Shown here: piece after piece, positions 41,968-52,998 of the stretch
Position numbering within the stretch: the stretch's first letter is position 1
Layout: every line of letters starts with the position of its first letter
NCBI RefSeq assembly: GCF_044389085.1
Contig: NZ_JBIRXP010000006.1
Span: forward strand, 124,001-188,000
From: Isoptericola sp044389085
GTDB taxonomy: Bacteria > Actinomycetota > Actinomycetes > Actinomycetales > Cellulomonadaceae
DNA length: 64,000 nt
Reading direction: 5' to 3'
The notes under the pieces: model-generated
The model's database searches: none
What the model saw: the letters and a program-made list of their open reading frames with translations, nothing else
Told to the model about the DNA's origin: nothing
Translations under genes and position numbers: made by a program

Positions 41968-42486
41968 TCAGTCGTCGAAGGCGCCCCAGCAGATCGGGCT
42001 GCGGGCCCGCTGGTCGTCCAGGACCAGGTCGAGGAGCTCGGCGGGTACCCGCGCCCGCTGCCAGTCGCGCTCACGGAGCCGGGCGGCCTCCTGCTCGCCG
42101 TCCGGGGCCGCGGCGCTCGCGGCGCGGATCGCGTAGGCGGCAGCGCCCAGGTCGTGCGCGGCGACGTGGGCGACGGCGACGGCCTGCCCGGCCGCGAGCG
42201 CCGCGAACCGGGCGGGGTCTGGTCGCCCGCGTCCTGCCGCGTTCGCCACGAAGGCGGTGCGGTGCGCCTCGCGCATCGGGACCTGGCCGCGGATCCATCC
42301 GCGGGCGACCTCGAGCGCGTCCCGGGGGCGTGCGTCGTCGGGCGCCTCGCGCTCGAAGAGCGGCAGGACGTGGTCGGCGCAGGCGACCGCCCACTCGGCC
42401 AGCATCCGGTGGTGGTCGTCGGTGAGCGTGCCGCCTCGGCGCACGGTGATCAGGCGGGGGTCGCGGTCGGCGGGCAGGATCGGCAC
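41968..42486 (-). CDS. Imm5-like putative immunity protein
   Basis: A 172-residue helical protein. LAEWAVACADHVLPLFE, ARPRDALEVARGWIRGQVPM and QAVAVAHVAAHDLGAAAYAIRAASAA match by eye the Imm5-like family annotated as putative immunity proteins of polymorphic toxin systems in actinobacteria. These are helical repeats with conserved Asp/His. It ends 6 bp from the convergent membrane-protein gene. No cognate toxin gene is adjacent. The GTG start at 42486 has GATGAGG upstream. Confidence 0.6.
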   Translation of the reverse strand: MPILPADRDPRLITVRRGGTLTDDHHRMLAEWAVACADHVLPLFEREAPDDARPRDALEVARGWIRGQVPMREAHRTAFVANAAGRGRPDPARFAALAAGQAVAVAHVAAHDLGAAAYAIRAASAAAPDGEQEAARLRERDWQRARVPAELLDLVLDDQRARSPICWGAFDD

Positions 42487-42679
42487 ACCTCATCCTGCAC
42501 CGGTGGCGTCGGGAGCGCGGGCGGGCGCCGGTAGACTGGCTGCGCGCCGTGTGGGCGCCCCCGCCCGGACCGACGCCGGATACCGGCACCGCGAGGCGGT
42601 GCGGCGATCACCCGGTCCGAGCACCCGGAGCATTCCGGCCGCCCGCGCCATTCGTACTCGTGCGACCCGAGGGAAGTTG

Positions 42680-45031
42680 ATGACCGCCGCTGCCGACCGT
42701 GCCGAAGCCGTGTCCGCCCCCCGCCCCCAGCTGGACACGGTCGAGAACGCCGCGTCCACGCCCGACGAGGTCCAGCCGTACGCCGAGCTCGGCCTCAAGC
42801 CGGACGAGTACCAGCGCATCCGCGACCTGCTCGGGCGGCGCCCCACGGCCGCCGAGCTGGCCATGTACTCCGTGATGTGGTCCGAGCACTGCTCGTACAA
42901 GTCGTCCAAGGTGCACCTCAAGAAGTTCGGCGACCGGGTCACCGAGGAGATGAAGGAGCACCTGCTCGTCGGCATCGGCGAGAACGCCGGCGTCGTCGAC
43001 GTCGGCGACGGCTGGGCGGTGACCTTCAAGGTCGAGTCGCACAACCACCCGTCGTTCGTCGAGCCCTACCAGGGCGCCGCGACCGGCGTCGGCGGCATCG
43101 TCCGCGACATCATCTCGATGGGCGCGCGCCCGGTGGCGGTCATGGACCAGCTGCGCTTCGGCGCCGTCGACCACCCGGACACCGCGCGCGTGGTGCACGG
43201 CGTCGTGAGCGGCGTCGGGGGGTACGGGAACTCGCTCGGCCTGCCGAACATCGGCGGCGAGCTCGTCTTCGACGGCTCCTACCAGGGCAACCCGCTGGTC
43301 AACGCGCTGTGCCTGGGCGTGCTGCGGCACGAGGACATCCACCTGGCCAACGCGTCCGGCGTGGGCAACAAGGTGGTCCTGTTCGGCGCCCGCACGGGCG
43401 GCGACGGCATCGGCGGGGCCTCGATCCTCGCCTCGGAGACGTTCGAGGACGGCGTGCCGGCCAAGCGGCCGAGCGTCCAGGTGGGCGACCCGTTCATGGA
43501 GAAGGTGCTCATCGAGTGCTGCCTCGAGCTGTACGCCGCGCAGGTCGTGGAGGGCATCCAGGACCTCGGCGCCGCGGGCATCTCCTGCGCCACGAGCGAG
43601 CTCGCGTCCAACGGCGACGGCGGCATGCACGTCTGGCTCGACGACGTGCTGCTGCGCGACCCCACGCTCAACGCCGGCGAGATCCTCATGTCGGAGTCGC
43701 AGGAGCGCATGATGGCGGTGGTCACGCCCGAGAAGCTCGACGAGTTCCTCGCGATCACCGGCAAGTGGGACGTCGAGACCGCCGTCATCGGGGAGGTCAA
43801 CGGCTCCGGCCGCCTCACCATCGACCACCACGGCCAGCGGATCGTGGACGTCGACCCGCGCACGGTCGCGCACGAGGGCCCGGTCTACGAGCGCCCCTAC
43901 GCCCGCCCCGCGTGGCAGGACGGCCTCCAGGCCGACACCACGGTGGCCGCGGGCCTGTCCCGCCCGACGTCGGCCGGCGACCTGCGTGCCACCGCGCTGC
44001 GCCTGCTGGCCTCGCCGAACCTCGCGTCCAAGGCGTGGGTGACGAACCAGTACGACCGCTTCGTGCAGGGCAACACGGCCCTCGCCCAGCCCGACGACGG
44101 CGGCGTGGTCCGCGTCGACGAGACCACGGGCCGCGGCGTCGCCCTCGCGACCGACGCGAACGGCCGCTACGGCAAGCTCGACCCGCGCACGGGCGCCCAG
44201 CTCGCCCTCGCGGAGGCGTACCGCAACGTCGCGACGGCCGGCGCCACGCCGCTCGCCGTCACCGACTGCCTGAACTTCGGCTCGCCCGAGCACCCCGACT
44301 CGATGTGGCAGCTCGTCGAGGCGATCGAGGGCCTCGCGGACGCCTGCCAGGAGCTCGGTGTCCCGGTCACGGGCGGCAACGTCTCCCTCTACAACGGCAC
44401 CGGCGAGCCCGGCCAGATCGACTCGTCGATCCACCCGACCCCGGTCGTGGGCGTGCTCGGCGTGATCGACGACGTGCGCACCGCCGTCCCGTCCGGCTGG
44501 CGTGCGGAGGGTCTGTCGGTCCTGCTGCTGGGTCGTACGGCCGACGAGCTCGACGGGTCCGCGTGGGCCGACGTCGAGCACGGGCACCTGGGCGGCCTGC
44601 CGCCGCGCGTGGACCTGGCCGCCGAGAAGGCGCTGGCGTCCGTGCTGGTCGAGGCCCGCGAGCAGGGCCTCGTCGCCGCCGCGCACGACCTGTCCGAGGG
44701 CGGGCTCGCGCAGGGCCTGCTCGAGGCGTCGCTGCGCTACGGCGTCGGCGCGGACGTCGCCCTCGACGGCATCACCGGGCGTGACGGCGTGACGCCGTTC
44801 GCCGCGCTGTTCTCCGAGTCCACCGCGCGCGCCGTGGTGGCCGTCGACCCGGAGCACGAGACCGAGCTGGTCGCGGTGGCCGAGGCCGCGGGCGTTCCGG
44901 TGCTGCGGCTCGGCCACACCGGCGGCGACGCGCTGACGGTGGCCGGCGGCTTCGACGGCGAGACCTTCAGCGTGCCGCTCGCCGAGGCCCGCGAGGCGCA
45001 CGAGGGCACGCTGCCGCGCATCTTCGGCTGA
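42680..45031 (+). CDS. purL: Phosphoribosylformylglycinamidine synthase subunit PurL
   Basis: A 783-residue small-type PurL, the ATP-dependent synthase of the fourth step of purine biosynthesis, which needs separate PurQ and PurS. Seen: MYSVMWSEHCSYKSSKVHL, the P-loop-like VESHNHPSFVEPYQGAATGVGGIVRDI, NIGGELVFDGSYQGNPLVNA, and GGNVSLYNGTG. No glutaminase domain is fused. The ATG at 42680 has GGGAAG upstream. A TAGACT box at 42533-42538 could begin a long leader. purF lies 18 kb away in the same orientation. Confidence 0.97.
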   Translation: MTAAADRAEAVSAPRPQLDTVENAASTPDEVQPYAELGLKPDEYQRIRDLLGRRPTAAELAMYSVMWSEHCSYKSSKVHLKKFGDRVTEEMKEHLLVGIGENAGVVDVGDGWAVTFKVESHNHPSFVEPYQGAATGVGGIVRDIISMGARPVAVMDQLRFGAVDHPDTARVVHGVVSGVGGYGNSLGLPNIGGELVFDGSYQGNPLVNALCLGVLRHEDIHLANASGVGNKVVLFGARTGGDGIGGASILASETFEDGVPAKRPSVQVGDPFMEKVLIECCLELYAAQVVEGIQDLGAAGISCATSELASNGDGGMHVWLDDVLLRDPTLNAGEILMSESQERMMAVVTPEKLDEFLAITGKWDVETAVIGEVNGSGRLTIDHHGQRIVDVDPRTVAHEGPVYERPYARPAWQDGLQADTTVAAGLSRPTSAGDLRATALRLLASPNLASKAWVTNQYDRFVQGNTALAQPDDGGVVRVDETTGRGVALATDANGRYGKLDPRTGAQLALAEAYRNVATAGATPLAVTDCLNFGSPEHPDSMWQLVEAIEGLADACQELGVPVTGGNVSLYNGTGEPGQIDSSIHPTPVVGVLGVIDDVRTAVPSGWRAEGLSVLLLGRTADELDGSAWADVEHGHLGGLPPRVDLAAEKALASVLVEAREQGLVAAAHDLSEGGLAQGLLEASLRYGVGADVALDGITGRDGVTPFAALFSESTARAVVAVDPEHETELVAVAEAAGVPVLRLGHTGGDALTVAGGFDGETFSVPLAEAREAHEGTLPRIFG

Positions 45032-45039
45032 TCCGAGGC

Positions 45040-45101
45040 GCCGTGAGCGCGAGATCGGGGACCGTTCGCGACCGGACGGTCCCCGATCTCGCGCTCACGG
45101 C
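45040..45101. repeat. 26-bp perfect hairpin between purL and gdhA
   Basis: Left arm 45040-45065, right arm 45076-45101, loop TCGCGACCGG. All 26 pairs are Watson-Crick. The arm contains GTGAGCGCGAGATCGGGGAC. It could terminate purL but is longer than needed. Confidence 0.8.
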
Positions 45102-45268
45102 CCGGCTCCCGGGTCCGCGTGCGGTGGCGCGGGAGCGACCGGCTCGTGGACAGCGTCTCGGGGCGTGAGACGGCGTCTCGGGAGCGTCTAGGCTGCGATG
45201 GTCGTGCGTGTGCCGTGCCGCCCTCCGGGCCCCGCGGGCGCGCTCCCCAGAACTCGGGAGGAGCCCCC

Positions 45269-46606
45269 ATGGAAGACCGTCTGCAGCCTGTGTTCGCCGA
45301 GGTGCTGCGTCGTAACCCCGGCGAGGTGGAGTTTCACCAGGCGGTACGTGAGGTCTTCGAGTCGCTGGGCCCGGTGCTGCGCAAGAACCCGCAGTACGTC
45401 GAGGCCGCCGTGCTCGAGCGCATCTGCGAGCCGGAGCGGCAGATCATCTTCCGCGTGCCGTGGGTGGACGACACGGGCCGCGTGCGGATCAACCGCGGCT
45501 TCCGCGTGGAGTACAACTCGGCCCTCGGCCCGTACAAGGGCGGCCTGCGCTTCCACCCCTCGGTGTACCTGGGGATCGTGAAGTTCCTCGGCTTCGAGCA
45601 GATCTTCAAGAACGCCCTCACCGGCCTGCCGATCGGCGGCGGCAAGGGTGGCTCCGACTTCGACCCGCGCGGCCGCTCCGACGGCGAGGTCATGCGGTTC
45701 TGCCAGTCGTTCATGACCGAGCTGTACCGCCACATCGGCGAGTACACGGACGTGCCGGCCGGTGACATCGGCGTGGGCGCCCGCGAGGTCGGCTACCTGT
45801 TCGGGCAGTACAAGCGGATCACCAACCGCTACGAGTCCGGCGTGCTCACCGGCAAGGGCCTGACCTGGGGCGGGTCGCTCGTGCGCAAGGAGGCCACGGG
45901 CTACGGCGCCGTCCTCTTCGCCCAGAGCATGCTCGGCACGAAGGGCGAGAGCTTCGACGGCCGTCGCGTCTCCGTGTCTGGCTCGGGCAACGTCGCGATC
46001 TACGCGGCGGAGAAGGCGCAGCAGCTCGGCGGCCGCGTGATCACGTTCTCCGACTCGTCCGGCTACGTCGTCGACGAGGCGGGCATCGACCTCGACCTGC
46101 TCAAGGAGGTCAAGGAGGTCCGTCGCGGGCGCGTGTCCGACTACGTCGACCAGCGCCCCGGCGCCCGCCTCGTGTCCGACGGCAGCATCTGGGACGTGCC
46201 GACCGACGTCGCGCTGCCCTGCGCCACCCAGAACGAGCTCTCCGAGGCCGACGCCAAGGAGCTCGTCGCCAACGGCGTGCGCGCCGTCGCCGAGGGCGCC
46301 AACATGCCGACCACCCCGGAGGCCGTGTCGCTCCTGCGCGACGCCGGCGTGCTCTTCGGCCCGGGCAAGGCCGCGAACGCGGGCGGCGTGGCGACGTCGG
46401 CGCTGGAGATGCAGCAGAACGCGTCGCGCGACTCCTGGAGCTTCGACTACACCGAGTCCCGCCTCGCCGAGATCATGACCGGCATCCACGACAACTGCAT
46501 CGCCACGGCGGAGGAGTACGAGGCTCCGGGCGACTACGTCGTCGGCGCCAACGTCGCCGGCTTCACCAAGGTCGCCGACGCGATGATCGCCTTCGGCGTG
46601 ATCTGA
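45269..46606 (+). CDS. gdhA: NADP-specific glutamate dehydrogenase
   Basis: A 445-residue hexameric-type enzyme that makes glutamate from 2-oxoglutarate, ammonia and NADPH. GPYKGGLRFHPSV, LPIGGGKGGSDFDPRG, PAGDIGVGAREVGYLFGQYKR, SGSGNVAIYAAEKA and the C-terminal GANVAGFTKVADAM are the standard motifs. The ATG at 45269 follows GGGAGGAG. It is monocistronic, with hairpins on both sides. Confidence 0.97.
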   Translation: MEDRLQPVFAEVLRRNPGEVEFHQAVREVFESLGPVLRKNPQYVEAAVLERICEPERQIIFRVPWVDDTGRVRINRGFRVEYNSALGPYKGGLRFHPSVYLGIVKFLGFEQIFKNALTGLPIGGGKGGSDFDPRGRSDGEVMRFCQSFMTELYRHIGEYTDVPAGDIGVGAREVGYLFGQYKRITNRYESGVLTGKGLTWGGSLVRKEATGYGAVLFAQSMLGTKGESFDGRRVSVSGSGNVAIYAAEKAQQLGGRVITFSDSSGYVVDEAGIDLDLLKEVKEVRRGRVSDYVDQRPGARLVSDGSIWDVPTDVALPCATQNELSEADAKELVANGVRAVAEGANMPTTPEAVSLLRDAGVLFGPGKAANAGGVATSALEMQQNASRDSWSFDYTESRLAEIMTGIHDNCIATAEEYEAPGDYVVGANVAGFTKVADAMIAFGVI

Positions 46607-46623
46607 CGGTCGCCTCACGCACG

Positions 46624-46660
46624 ACGACGGCGCGGCCCCTGCCGGGGACCGCGCCGTCGT
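46624..46660. terminator. Bidirectional terminator between gdhA and dps
   Basis: ACGACGGCGCGG pairs with CCGCGCCGTCGT, with an inner CCCC/GGGG stem. It lies between convergent genes. Confidence 0.7.
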
Positions 46661-46699
46661 CATGAGCGGGCCGGGGCGCTGCGGCCCCGGTGCCGCCGG

Positions 46700-47185
46700 T
46701 CAGGCCTCGGTGTTCTCGGAGGAGATCATCCACGCCTGCTTCTCGAGGTCGGTGATGATCTCGTGCAGCAGGTCGGCGGTGGTCGGGTCCTCGGCGTCGA
46801 CCTCGTCGTGCACCGAGCGTGCGACGTCGACGGTCTGCGCGACGCGCTCGACGATCGCGTCGACCGTGTCCTCGACCGACACCAGGCCGGCGGGGTAGGG
46901 CGACAGGTCGGTCGTGGTGGCGACGGTCTCGGTGCGGCCGTCGGGCACGGCCTGCAGGGCGCGGAGCCGCTCGGCGACGGTGTCGCTGTGCTCCCGCGCG
47001 ACGTCGACCAGCTCGTCGAGCTGCAGGTGCAGGTCGCGGAAGCCGCGGCCCGTCACGTTCCAGTGGGCCTGCTTGCCCTGGACGTGCAGGTCGACCAGCG
47101 CGACGAGCACGCGCTGCAGGTGCGAGCGGAGCTTGTCGGACGCCTCGGCGCGGGGGGCGTGTCGCTTCATCGTGGGAGTGGTCAT
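46700..47185 (-). CDS. dps: Dps-family ferritin-like DNA-protection protein
   Basis: A 161-residue four-helix protein that oxidises iron with peroxide, stores it and binds DNA. The intersubunit ferroxidase residues are in place at canonical spacing: His41 (QAHWNVTG), His53 (FRDLHLQLDE), Asp57, Asp68 and Glu72 (HSDTVAERL). The basic N-terminus (TMKRHAPR) may bind DNA. The ATG at 47185 has GCGAGG upstream. An AGGTTAGG string about 60 bp upstream is only loosely like an IdeR/DtxR box. Confidence 0.95.
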   Translation of the reverse strand: MTTPTMKRHAPRAEASDKLRSHLQRVLVALVDLHVQGKQAHWNVTGRGFRDLHLQLDELVDVAREHSDTVAERLRALQAVPDGRTETVATTTDLSPYPAGLVSVEDTVDAIVERVAQTVDVARSVHDEVDAEDPTTADLLHEIITDLEKQAWMISSENTEA

Positions 47186-47302
47186 GGTGAACCTCGCTTT
47201 TCCGATGCCGATCACTTCGGTGACGATCGCTCTCTTGAACCATTCCAGGTTAGGGAGCCTTCCCGGGCTCCGCCAGCAAGGACAGGCGAGCCTTGCTCGT
47301 CG

Positions 47303-48238
47303 TCAGCGCGTGCTGGTCACGACGTCGAGCACCGCCGTGGCGAACGCCGGCGCGAGCGCGGGGGCGTGGTCCGCCCCCGCGATCGACCACAGTGCGACCG
47401 AGGTGTCGTCCGCGCACCCGCGCCACGTCGTCACGGTGGTCTCGGCCCCGCGGACCGCGCTGTCGAGGTCGCGCCGGGCGAGCGCGGTGGCGGGCGTCGT
47501 CGCGCACCCGTCGAGACGCGCCCAGGCGGCGGCCGACTCCGCCGCCCCCGGGTAGACGTGCCCGTCGCGGAGCCCGCCGCCCGCGCGGATCACGGGATCG
47601 TCGGTGCCGTGCACCTGCACCACCGACACCGGGCGGGACGGGCGGCAGGCGCCGTCCTGCGCAGGCATCGCGCCGGCGACGGACACCGCGACGGCCACGA
47701 GGTCGGCATGGTCGCAGGCCGTGCGATACGCCATGAACCCGCCGTTGGAGTACCCGGCCACCGCGACGCCGTCGGGGTCCACGGCATAGGTCGCCGCGAG
47801 CGTGCGGATCACCTGCGCGAGGTAGGCGGAGTCGTCGACCCCCGCCCGGTCGACGCCGCAGCAGGCGTCGCTCGCGTTCCAGAACCGGCGTCCGTCCGGT
47901 CCCTCGGTGCCCTCGGGGAGGGCGTAGAGCACGCCCCGCGCGAGGGCCTCCTCGCGCAGCCCCAGCAGGGCGTCCGCCCGCGCGGGGTCGGAACCGAAGC
48001 CGTGCAGGACGACGAGGAGGGGCACGGGCACCGTGGCGTCGTACCCGGGCGGCACCTGGACCTCGACGGGCCGGCCGGCGACGTCGACCACGCCGACCGC
48101 ACCGGGCGGCAGGGGCCCGGCCGCCGCGAGCACCAGGGGCGGCTCGGCGACCTGCGGGGGAGTGGCGGAGCCGCAGCCGGCGAGCAGCAGGGCGACCAGC
48201 GCGACGATCGTCGCCAGGATCGGACGGTGCGCCGGCAT
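47303..48238 (-). CDS. Secreted lipoprotein esterase (PHB-depolymerase/LpqC family)
   Basis: A 311-residue exported alpha/beta hydrolase. Lipobox LLLAGC (Cys22); oxyanion region LLVVLHGFGSDP; nucleophile Ser164 in VAGYSNGGFMAYR; acid in VHGTDDPV (213/214); His in GADHAPAL near residue 292. The family includes polyhydroxybutyrate depolymerases, feruloyl and acetylxylan esterases; a polysaccharide-ester role is plausible but unproven. A GACAAT box ends 7 nt before the ATG, so it may be leaderless. Confidence 0.88.
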   Translation of the reverse strand: MPAHRPILATIVALVALLLAGCGSATPPQVAEPPLVLAAAGPLPPGAVGVVDVAGRPVEVQVPPGYDATVPVPLLVVLHGFGSDPARADALLGLREEALARGVLYALPEGTEGPDGRRFWNASDACCGVDRAGVDDSAYLAQVIRTLAATYAVDPDGVAVAGYSNGGFMAYRTACDHADLVAVAVSVAGAMPAQDGACRPSRPVSVVQVHGTDDPVIRAGGGLRDGHVYPGAAESAAAWARLDGCATTPATALARRDLDSAVRGAETTVTTWRGCADDTSVALWSIAGADHAPALAPAFATAVLDVVTSTR

Positions 48239-48304
48239 GCCGTCGATTGTCGCGTGCGCGCCGCCCCCGGCATAGGCTGAAATCGGTGCAGAGGTGGTGC
48301 TCCG

Positions 48305-48703
48305 ATGACGTGGCAGCTGACGCTCGTGACGGCGTCGTTCGCGCTGGTCGCGACGGTCGCCGCCCGGTCGTGGCTGCGTTCCGACGCCCACCGTGACGGC
48401 GTCGCCCGCCGGGCGCACCGGCGTCGTGCCCCGGCCACCGACCCGCTCCTGACGCTCACCGTCCAGGTGCGCCTGGGGGAACTCGCGCGCGAGCTGCGCG
48501 CCATCGACGACGACCCCCAGGTCTACGCCCGCGCGCACCACGTGCGCGCCGCGCAGGGCGCGTACGACGCGCTGCTGCGCGAGGCGTGCCGCCTCGCCGG
48601 GCTGAGCGTCGTCGACCTCCCGCTGCGTGCCGGCGAGCGTGCCGAGTCCGACGAGCGGCTGCGGGAGGAACTGGAGCTCAGCGCCCGCGGCTGGTCCTGG
48701 TAG
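48305..48703 (+). CDS. Small protein with an N-terminal membrane segment, unknown function
   Basis: A 132-residue protein: a hydrophobic start (MTWQLTLVTASFALVATVAA), a basic Arg/His stretch (AHRDGVARRAHRRRAP) placing the rest in the cytoplasm, then an acidic helical domain. There is no lipobox and no family. The ATG at 48305 has GAGGTGG upstream. It is divergent from the esterase and ends in a TAG just before a long hairpin. Confidence 0.7.
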   Translation: MTWQLTLVTASFALVATVAARSWLRSDAHRDGVARRAHRRRAPATDPLLTLTVQVRLGELARELRAIDDDPQVYARAHHVRAAQGAYDALLREACRLAGLSVVDLPLRAGERAESDERLREELELSARGWSW

Positions 48704-48707
48704 CTGC

Positions 48708-48769
48708 CGAGAAAGAGAAGCCCGGACGGGGCCGCAGCCGGTGCGGCCCGTCCGGGCTTCTCTGTCTCG
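48708..48769. terminator. Long inverted repeat between convergent genes
   Basis: Arms 48708-48736 and 48742-48769 pair over 28 bp with one mismatch and one bulged G, around a short CCGG loop region. The core is GAAGCCCGGACGGG. It starts 5 bp after a stop codon and probably acts as a bidirectional terminator. Downstream TTCTCTATCTCGG-like repeats (48780-48815) add further pairing options. Confidence 0.7.
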
Positions 48770-48816
48770 CGGGTTCGCCTTCTCTATCTCGGCTTCCCGT
48801 GCTCTCTATCTCGGCG

Positions 48817-51048
<2,232 letters not shown>

Positions 51049-51091
51049 GCGGCGATGCTCCCTAGGCAGGGCAGTGATGGACGAGAGATTG

Positions 51092-51109
51092 TTTGACATC
51101 AAGATATCT
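51092..51109. promoter_or_regulatory. AT-rich operator/promoter motif upstream of icd
   Basis: TTTGACATCAAGATATCT stands out in a very GC-rich region. It contains TTGA/TCAA and the palindrome AGATATCT, and it lies 44-61 bp upstream of the icd start and 110 bp from the divergent ribonuclease gene. It could hold a -35 or -10 for either strand, or a regulator site. Confidence 0.45.
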
Positions 51110-51118
51110 GGCCGTGGC

Positions 51119-51132
51119 GGAGCCTGTCGAAA
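51119..51132. repeat. Second copy of the AGCCTGTCGAA dispersed repeat
   Basis: GGAGCCTGTCGAAA shares an 11-base core with the repeat inside recC (1862-1872). Here it is intergenic. Confidence 0.4.
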
Positions 51133-51217
51133 ACGTGACGCACGCGATGCCCGTGCGCTGCCTCACGGTCGGGCCCCTCGCCGCGCGACCCGGGAGCTGC
51201 GCCGTTACGGTCGAGCC

Positions 51218-52726
51218 GTGCCGACGCGTCAGCTCCATCTCGCCCAGGCGGGCCCGGCCGAGGTCGCCGACGCCCTGGCCGCGCTCCGCGCCGAGGTCGG
51301 TCTGCCCGCCATGTTCCCCGCCGACGTCCGCGAGGAGGCGGAGAAGTCCGCCGCGGACGGCGGCCACGCCCTGGACGGCGGCGGTCGCGCGACGGCGGCG
51401 CAGGGCCGCCAGGACCGCCGCGACGTCGAGCTCGTGACCATCGACCCGCCCGGCTCGATGGACCTCGACCAGGCGGTGCACGTCGCGTCGTCGGGCCGCG
51501 GGTACATCGTCCGGTACGCCATCGCGGACGTCGCCGCGTTCGTGCGGCCGGGCGGCGCGCTCGACGCCGAGACGCACCGCCGCGGCACCACCGTGTACGG
51601 CCCGGACGTGCGCACCCCGCTGCACCCGCCCGTCCTGTCCGAGGGGGCTGCGAGCCTGCTGCCGGACGAGGACCGGCCCGCCGTCCTGTGGACGATCGGG
51701 CTCGACGCGGAGGGCGAGATCACCAGCAGCTCCGTCACCCGGGCGACCGTCCGGTCGCGCGCCCGCCTCACCTACGGCGAGGCCCAGGCACAGCTCGACG
51801 CGGGCGCCGCGTCGGACTCGCTGGCCCTGCTCGCCGACGTCGGGAGGCTGCGCCAGGAGCGCGAGCGCGACCGCGGCGGGGTGTCGCTGGAGGTGCCGGA
51901 GCAGGAGATCGTGCCCGGGCCGGACGGGTCGTTCGCGCTCGAGCTGCGCCGCACCCTCCCGGTCGAGGGGTGGAACGCGCAGATCTCGCTCCTCACCGGG
52001 ATCGCCGCCGCGGCCATGATGCGCGAGGCGGGAGTCGGCCTGCTGCGCACCCTGCCCCCGGCGGACGACCGCGACGTGGCGCGCCTGCGCCGCACGGCCG
52101 GCGCCCTCGGCATCGACTGGCCCGACGAGGTCTCGTACGCCCAGCTCGTCCCGACGCTGGAGTCACGCCGTCCCGCCCACGCGGCGTTCCTCGCCGAGGC
52201 GACGTCGCTCTTCCGCGGCGCGGGCTACCTGGCGTTCGGTGTGCCGGGCCCGGACGGCGGGGCCCCGGTCGCGCTGCCCGCCGACGCGCGGCACGCGGCG
52301 ATCGCGGCCGAGTACGCCCACGTGACGGCGCCGCTGCGCCGGCTCGCCGACCGCTACGCGACCGAGGTCTGCCTCGCGCACGCCGCGGGCAAGGAGCCGC
52401 CCGCCTGGGTGACCGACGCGCTGCCCACCCTGCCCGGGACGATGGCGTCGGCCTCCCGCACGGCCGGCGCGTTCGAGCGCGGCTGCGTGGACGTGGTCGA
52501 GGCGGCGCTGCTCGCCGGCCGCGAGGGGCAGACGTTCGACGGCGTCGTCGTCGACGTGCGCGGGGACGGCGGGCCGGACGGCCCGCAGCGCGGCGAGGTC
52601 ATGCTCAAGGATCCGGCCGTGCGCGCACCCCTCGAGGGTGCCGATCTGCCGCTGGGCGAGCGTGTCCGGGTGACGCTGGCCGAGGCCTCCGTCCCCGACC
52701 GGCGGGTGCTCTTCACCCTCTCCTGA
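51218..52726 (+). CDS. RNB-domain ribonuclease (RNase II/R-like, short form)
   Basis: A 502-residue 3'-5' exoribonuclease. The catalytic RNB motif is seen as TIDPPGSMDLDQAVHV with its metal-binding Asp residues, and YAHVTAPLRRLADRYATEV is the conserved TxPxRRxxD block. Cold-shock RNA-binding domains are reduced or absent at the N-terminus, and the C-terminal 100 residues are a short S1-like beta region. It starts with the GTG at 51218. A TACGGT box ends 6 nt before it, so the mRNA is probably leaderless. It is divergent from icd. Confidence 0.9.
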   Translation: MPTRQLHLAQAGPAEVADALAALRAEVGLPAMFPADVREEAEKSAADGGHALDGGGRATAAQGRQDRRDVELVTIDPPGSMDLDQAVHVASSGRGYIVRYAIADVAAFVRPGGALDAETHRRGTTVYGPDVRTPLHPPVLSEGAASLLPDEDRPAVLWTIGLDAEGEITSSSVTRATVRSRARLTYGEAQAQLDAGAASDSLALLADVGRLRQERERDRGGVSLEVPEQEIVPGPDGSFALELRRTLPVEGWNAQISLLTGIAAAAMMREAGVGLLRTLPPADDRDVARLRRTAGALGIDWPDEVSYAQLVPTLESRRPAHAAFLAEATSLFRGAGYLAFGVPGPDGGAPVALPADARHAAIAAEYAHVTAPLRRLADRYATEVCLAHAAGKEPPAWVTDALPTLPGTMASASRTAGAFERGCVDVVEAALLAGREGQTFDGVVVDVRGDGGPDGPQRGEVMLKDPAVRAPLEGADLPLGERVRVTLAEASVPDRRVLFTLS

Positions 52727-52998
52727 CCGGCCCGGCCCGGCCCGGCACCGTCCTCGGTGCCACGCACCGCGGCGGGCTGCCCGTCACGCCGGGCTCGGCG
52801 CGGGCGTGGGCTGCCGGCCGAGATCCCGTCCCTGGAACCCCTCGCCGCGGGGACGCCCGCGAGATGACGGTTTGATAACACTCCTGCCTTATAACGATTC
52901 AGGGTCTAGCCGTGGCCCGGTGCATATTCGTTAAGGTCCCTTCCCTAAGCGTGAGCGATCGCGGCGTGATGGTGCGCTGCCGACTGGAAGGACCAACG

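Noticed and set aside
47241..47264. IdeR/DtxR iron box upstream of dps
   Set aside because: Only the left half (AGGTTAGG) fits the consensus; the right half does not. Too weak to list as a site.
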